Assembly (NCBI RefSeq): GCF_017745215.1
Contig: NZ_JAGHZV010000001.1
Span: forward strand, 434,001 to 498,000
Length of the DNA stretch: 64,000 nucleotides
Origin: Sphingomonas sp.
Lineage (GTDB): Bacteria > Pseudomonadota > Alphaproteobacteria > Sphingomonadales > Sphingomonadaceae
Direction of reading: 5' to 3'
Shown: positions 61,047-64,000 of the stretch, in pieces
Position numbering within the stretch: the stretch's first letter is position 1
How the letters are laid out: every line of letters starts with the position of its first letter
Position numbers and translations under genes: made by a program
The notes under the pieces: model-generated
Databases searched by the model: none
Told to the model about the DNA's origin: nothing
The model's input: the letters and a program-made list of their open reading frames with translations, nothing else

Positions 61047-61073
61047 CGCCGTCCTCCCGTCGTCCTGCGCGAC

Positions 61074-61085
61074 GCAATCGATTGC
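61074..61085. promoter_or_regulatory. LacI-type operator 4 (GCAATCGATTGC)
   Basis: Perfect 12-bp palindrome between the divergent Gfo/Idh and HSL hydrolase genes; 28 bp from the first and 76 bp from the second start. Confidence 0.85.
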
Positions 61086-61160
61086 AGATTTATCCGGGCG
61101 TGGCTAGCACGGGCGTTGCAGGCTACGAACCGGCGGAACGAATGCGAGAGGAGCGAGAGG

Positions 61161-62225
61161 ATGCGCGACATAGGCCGTCGGGACTTCGTCGTGTTGGGCG
61201 CCGCGATGACGTTGCTCGGAGCGCGACCGGGACGGGCATTCGCGCGCGAGTCGTCTCCCGACCCGCTGGCCGGGCTCGATCCCGAACTACGCCCCGTCGC
61301 GCGCCGGCTGCTCGAGGCGGCACGCAGTGCGCCGCCACTTACCGCGGCAACGCTCGCGCAGGCGCGGCCCGGAGGCGCCGCCTATGCGGCTCCCCTGCGC
61401 GCCGATATCCCAGTCGAGACACGTGTCATTCCCGGGATGCCCGAGAATCCGGAGGTCACCGTACACATCGTCAACGCACGGCCCGTCGAGAAACGCCCCG
61501 CGATCCTCCACACCCACGGCGGCGGGTTCATCCTCGGTGCCGCGAAATGGGAACTCCGCTATCTCCAGGACATCGCCGCTGCGCTCGACTGCGTGATCCT
61601 GTCGGTCGAATACCGGCTGGCGCCCGAGACACGCTATGCCGGCTCGATCGAAGACAATTATGCCGGGCTGAAATGGCTCCACGCCCATGCGCCGGAACTG
61701 GGCGGTGATCCTGCCCGCATCGCGCTGCTGGGCGAAAGTGCCGGCGGCGGCCATGCGGCGCTGCTCGCGATCGCGGCGCGCGACCGGGGCGAAGTGCCCG
61801 TGGCACTCCAGCTCCTCCTTTATCCAATGCTCGACGACCGGACCGGCAGCACCCGCGCGGCGCCATCACATCTTCCGCCGATCGTCTGGGACGCAGCGCT
61901 GAACCGCCTCGGCTGGCGATCTTTCCTGGGCATGGAGCCCGGAGACGCTGATGTCCCGGTCCGCGCAGTACCCGCTCGCACGCGCGACCTGGCGGGTCTT
62001 CCGCCCGCCTATATCGCGGTGGGCGGGCTCGATCTCTTCGCCGATGAGGACATCGATTATGCCCGGCGGCTGACCGACGCGGGCGTGCCGACCGAATTGC
62101 TGGTCGTGCCCGGCGCGTTCCACGCGTTCGACCGGCTGGCGCCCGATACGGCGATCGCCCGCCGCTTCGATCGGGCCAAGCTCGACGCGCTGCGTCGCGC
62201 GTTCGGACTTTCCGGCGCCGCCTGA
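61161..62225 (+). CDS. HSL-family alpha/beta hydrolase with Tat-like signal
   Basis: 354 residues from ATG 61161 after GGAGCGAGAGG. N-terminus MRDIGRRDFVVLGAAMTLLGARPGRAFA has a twin-arginine pattern (R-R-D-F-V). HSL blocks: HTHGGGFILGAAKWELRYLQ, SVEYRLAPETRYAGSIEDNYAGLKWL, nucleophile LLGESAGGG, late Asp in GGLDLFADEDIDYARRL, His in VPGAFHAFDRL. It is close to bacterial acetyl esterases. It is not a close copy of the HSL protein at 59 kb, so two different esters may be cleaved. Convergent with the ROK kinase gene (9-bp gap). Confidence 0.88.
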   Translation: MRDIGRRDFVVLGAAMTLLGARPGRAFARESSPDPLAGLDPELRPVARRLLEAARSAPPLTAATLAQARPGGAAYAAPLRADIPVETRVIPGMPENPEVTVHIVNARPVEKRPAILHTHGGGFILGAAKWELRYLQDIAAALDCVILSVEYRLAPETRYAGSIEDNYAGLKWLHAHAPELGGDPARIALLGESAGGGHAALLAIAARDRGEVPVALQLLLYPMLDDRTGSTRAAPSHLPPIVWDAALNRLGWRSFLGMEPGDADVPVRAVPARTRDLAGLPPAYIAVGGLDLFADEDIDYARRLTDAGVPTELLVVPGAFHAFDRLAPDTAIARRFDRAKLDALRRAFGLSGAA

Positions 62226-62234
62226 CCCATCCGC

Positions 62235-63149
62235 TCAGGCCGACTCGAGCGCGGCGAGCGCGAGCGCCACGGCGCCCATCGGCCCGGCATCCGGCCCCAA
62301 CGCGGCGGACAGGATGATCTCCGCTGCGGTTTCCGCCGTGAGGAACGGCAGATAGGCGCCCAGCCTCGCAACCGTCAGGCGACGCACCTCGGGCAGCAGG
62401 AAGCTCCGTGACAGCGCGACGCTGCCGCCGAACAGGATCCGTTCCGCCGAGACGGCAAGCAGGATCGCGCCGGTCAATTCCGCAAGGTCGAAGGCGATGT
62501 GGCGCCAGGCGGGATGGTCGTCGGGCACGGTCGCCGGGTCCGCACCGAAGCGCGCGGCAAGCGCCGGCCCGGCGATCAGCCCTTCGATGCAGTCGCCATG
62601 GAACGGGCAGGCGCCGGCGAAGTCGTCCCCCGGCGCGCGCCGCAGCCGCAGGTGGCCGATTTCCGGATGCATGGCGCCATGGACCGCCCTGCCGCCGATC
62701 AGCAGCCCCCCGCCCAGTCCCGTACCGATGGTGACGTAGCAGAGCGTGTCGCAATCCCGGCCGGCGCCCCAGCGATATTCGGCGAGTGCGGCACCATTCA
62801 CATCGGTGTCGATCCGCCAGGGGCAATCGACGGAATCGGTGAGGGCCCGGGCGACCGCGGCTCCGCTCCAGTGCGGCTTGGGAGTCGCCAGGATGCTGCC
62901 GAACCCCGGGCGCTCGGGTGCGAGTTGCAGCGGACCGAAGGACGCGATCCCTATCGCCGACAGGGGGGCGTGCGAATGCCAGGCGAGCAGTTGCGCCTTG
63001 AGCCGAGCCAGCGTTTCCTGTGGCGTGGTCGTGGGAACGACGAAACGCTCTCCGATCGTGGTCCCGTCCGTCAGCACGGCGATCGACTTGGTTCCACCAA
63101 GCTCGACGCCCGCGAGCCGGGTGGCCGTCACGCCCGCAGATCCAGCCAT
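62235..63149 (-). CDS. ROK-family sugar kinase (fructokinase-like)
   Basis: 304 residues, no signal peptide. N-terminal ATP motif AGVELGGTKSIAVL; DTDVNGAALAEYRWGAGR with the catalytic Asp in TDVNGA; TIGTGLGGGLLIGGRAVHGAMHPEIGHL; and the zinc motif CPFHGDCIEGLIAGPA. This arrangement is typical of the bacterial fructokinase (ScrK/Mak) branch. It would phosphorylate fructose released by the overlapping GH68 enzyme; the start lies 22 nt inside that gene, so they are cotranslated. Confidence 0.88.
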   Translation of the reverse strand: MAGSAGVTATRLAGVELGGTKSIAVLTDGTTIGERFVVPTTTPQETLARLKAQLLAWHSHAPLSAIGIASFGPLQLAPERPGFGSILATPKPHWSGAAVARALTDSVDCPWRIDTDVNGAALAEYRWGAGRDCDTLCYVTIGTGLGGGLLIGGRAVHGAMHPEIGHLRLRRAPGDDFAGACPFHGDCIEGLIAGPALAARFGADPATVPDDHPAWRHIAFDLAELTGAILLAVSAERILFGGSVALSRSFLLPEVRRLTVARLGAYLPFLTAETAAEIILSAALGPDAGPMGAVALALAALESA

Positions 63150-64000
63150 GCACCGTCCCCGCTCAGCACCAGGCGCAGCATCGGCGCGAAACTGGCACCG
63201 AAGCGGCGCGGTCCGGAATAGCTTTCACCGGCGCCCCATTCGTCGACGAAGCTGGTCACCGAGAGATCGGGGAGCACCAGCCAGCTATAGGCCTGCTTCG
63301 GTGCTTCGGGCGGGTTGGCGAAGACGAGCCCGGTGCCGTTGATCGGTCGCCAGCCGCGGTCGATCCGCTCCGACACCATGCCGTAGAGGCCCGTAGGGCC
63401 CATGGGCCCCTCGGGATTGAAGACGTGGCGTTGGGTCGACCAGAAAAGATAATAGAGGCCGTCGCGTTGGAGCATGTGTGGGCGCTCGAGCTCGTTGTTG
63501 AGCGTGTCGGCACTGACGAGCGGCGGCAGGATGCGCCATTCCTTCCCTTCGACGTCCCCCGCGATGGCAGCGCCGATCACGCCGTTGAACTCCGACGACG
63601 AGCCCGCCAGCGATGCCGCGAAGAGGAGATATTGCGCGCCCGACGCCGGATCGAGGAAATAGGCGGGATCGCGAAAGGCCTTGATCCGCCCCACTTCGGC
63701 GGCGCCCGCGTCGCTCGCCATGTAGAGCACAGGATCGCGCACGACGATCTCTTGCAGGTCGCGCCAGTGGCAGAGGCGAGGGGACTTGTCCGATTCCCGA
63801 TCCAGCGTCGCGATGGCGCGGTACAGCCGCTGCTCGAAGGTAAGGGTAGGTTCGCCACGCCGCCCGGTCGCGGTGAAGTAGAGCGTCAGCGTTGTCCCAT
63901 CGGGTTCAAGCACTGCCGAGCCCGACCATTCGCGGCTGCCGGGCGAGAAGCCGTCCGGCATCGCCGGGCCGAGATGCCGCCAGTCCTCGCCACGCCGCGC
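63128..64000 (-). CDS. GH68 levansucrase/inulosucrase-type enzyme, C-terminal part (5' end outside window)
   Basis: 290 residues visible and the frame is open at base 64000. GH68 signatures: W-R-H-L-G-P near the visible start, SREWSGSAVLEPDGTTLTLYFTATGRRGE, stabiliser Asp in KAFRDPAYFLD, acid/base Glu in NELERPHMLQRDGLYYLFWSTQ, GPTGLYGMVSERIDRGWRPINGTGLV, and QAYSWLVLPDLSVTSFVDEWG. The N-terminal nucleophile region is missing. GH68 enzymes split sucrose and polymerise or release fructose; with the ROK kinase this forms a sucrose/levan unit. Confidence 0.88.
   Translation of the reverse strand, partial: ARRGEDWRHLGPAMPDGFSPGSREWSGSAVLEPDGTTLTLYFTATGRRGEPTLTFEQRLYRAIATLDRESDKSPRLCHWRDLQEIVVRDPVLYMASDAGAAEVGRIKAFRDPAYFLDPASGAQYLLFAASLAGSSSEFNGVIGAAIAGDVEGKEWRILPPLVSADTLNNELERPHMLQRDGLYYLFWSTQRHVFNPEGPMGPTGLYGMVSERIDRGWRPINGTGLVFANPPEAPKQAYSWLVLPDLSVTSFVDEWGAGESYSGPRRFGASFAPMLRLVLSGDGAWLDLRA

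Noticed and set aside
1..64000. CRISPR arrays, IS elements, prophage genes, tRNA or rRNA
   Set aside because: I looked for regular direct repeats, transposase motifs, phage structural genes, conserved rRNA sequence and tRNA TPsiC arms (GGTTCGA context) and found nothing convincing; a tRNAscan run would be decisive for tRNAs.

Overview
The window is GC-rich, densely packed bacterial DNA, most like an alphaproteobacterium of the Sphingomonadales (a Sphingomonas-type genome). This rests on several things: four TonB-dependent receptors, the TonB receptor / SapC / JmjC-cupin / tryptophan-halogenase gene set, an OlsB-type ornithine-lipid acyltransferase, a 3-hydroxybutyrate dehydrogenase, and a REP palindrome of the kind common in this group. 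No rRNA, tRNA, CRISPR array, insertion sequence or phage gene was recognised. The taxonomic call is an inference from gene content.

0-20 kb is mixed housekeeping and accessory material. It starts with the 3' end of a TonB receptor, then an orphan hybrid sensor kinase divergent from a thioredoxin-reductase-like flavoprotein. A small YHS / DedA pair is divergent from a tightly overlapping four-gene operon (DoxX, TTC38-like, ATP-grasp, NylB-like serine hydrolase). Next is a minus-strand set of 3-hydroxybutyrate dehydrogenase, type II NADH dehydrogenase, patatin and a 35-residue peptide. A cupin, a CMD protein and a LysR regulator follow. OlsB runs head-on into a DUF302 / YeeE / PlsC operon.

20-52 kb is a hemicellulose and pectin side-chain utilisation island. 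It carries a frameshifted GH2, two GH51 arabinofuranosidases, GH27, CE1 esterase, GH3 and GH95, several alpha/beta hydrolases, two TonB receptors, and the SapC / JmjC-cupin / halogenase genes. Between 28 and 34.3 kb lie regulators (two MarR, a LacI cut down to its DNA-binding domain, a GntR/FCD) and remnants, including an internally deleted alcohol dehydrogenase. Two intergenic regions share the same 13-base sequence containing GTTAGCGCTATC, in opposite orientation. It resembles the Caulobacter XylR operator, so these genes probably answer to a xylose-type LacI regulator located elsewhere.

52.5-62.2 kb is a second, distinct set: two SGNH hydrolases, a TonB receptor, a ceramidase-like amidohydrolase, two HSL-type esterases and a Gfo/Idh/MocA oxidoreductase. 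Four of its promoter regions carry the palindrome GCAATCGATTGC (one copy imperfect), so it looks like one LacI-family regulon. It contains ester/amide hydrolases but no glycosidase, so its substrate is unclear. The window closes with a ROK sugar kinase overlapping a GH68 levansucrase-type enzyme that runs off the right edge.
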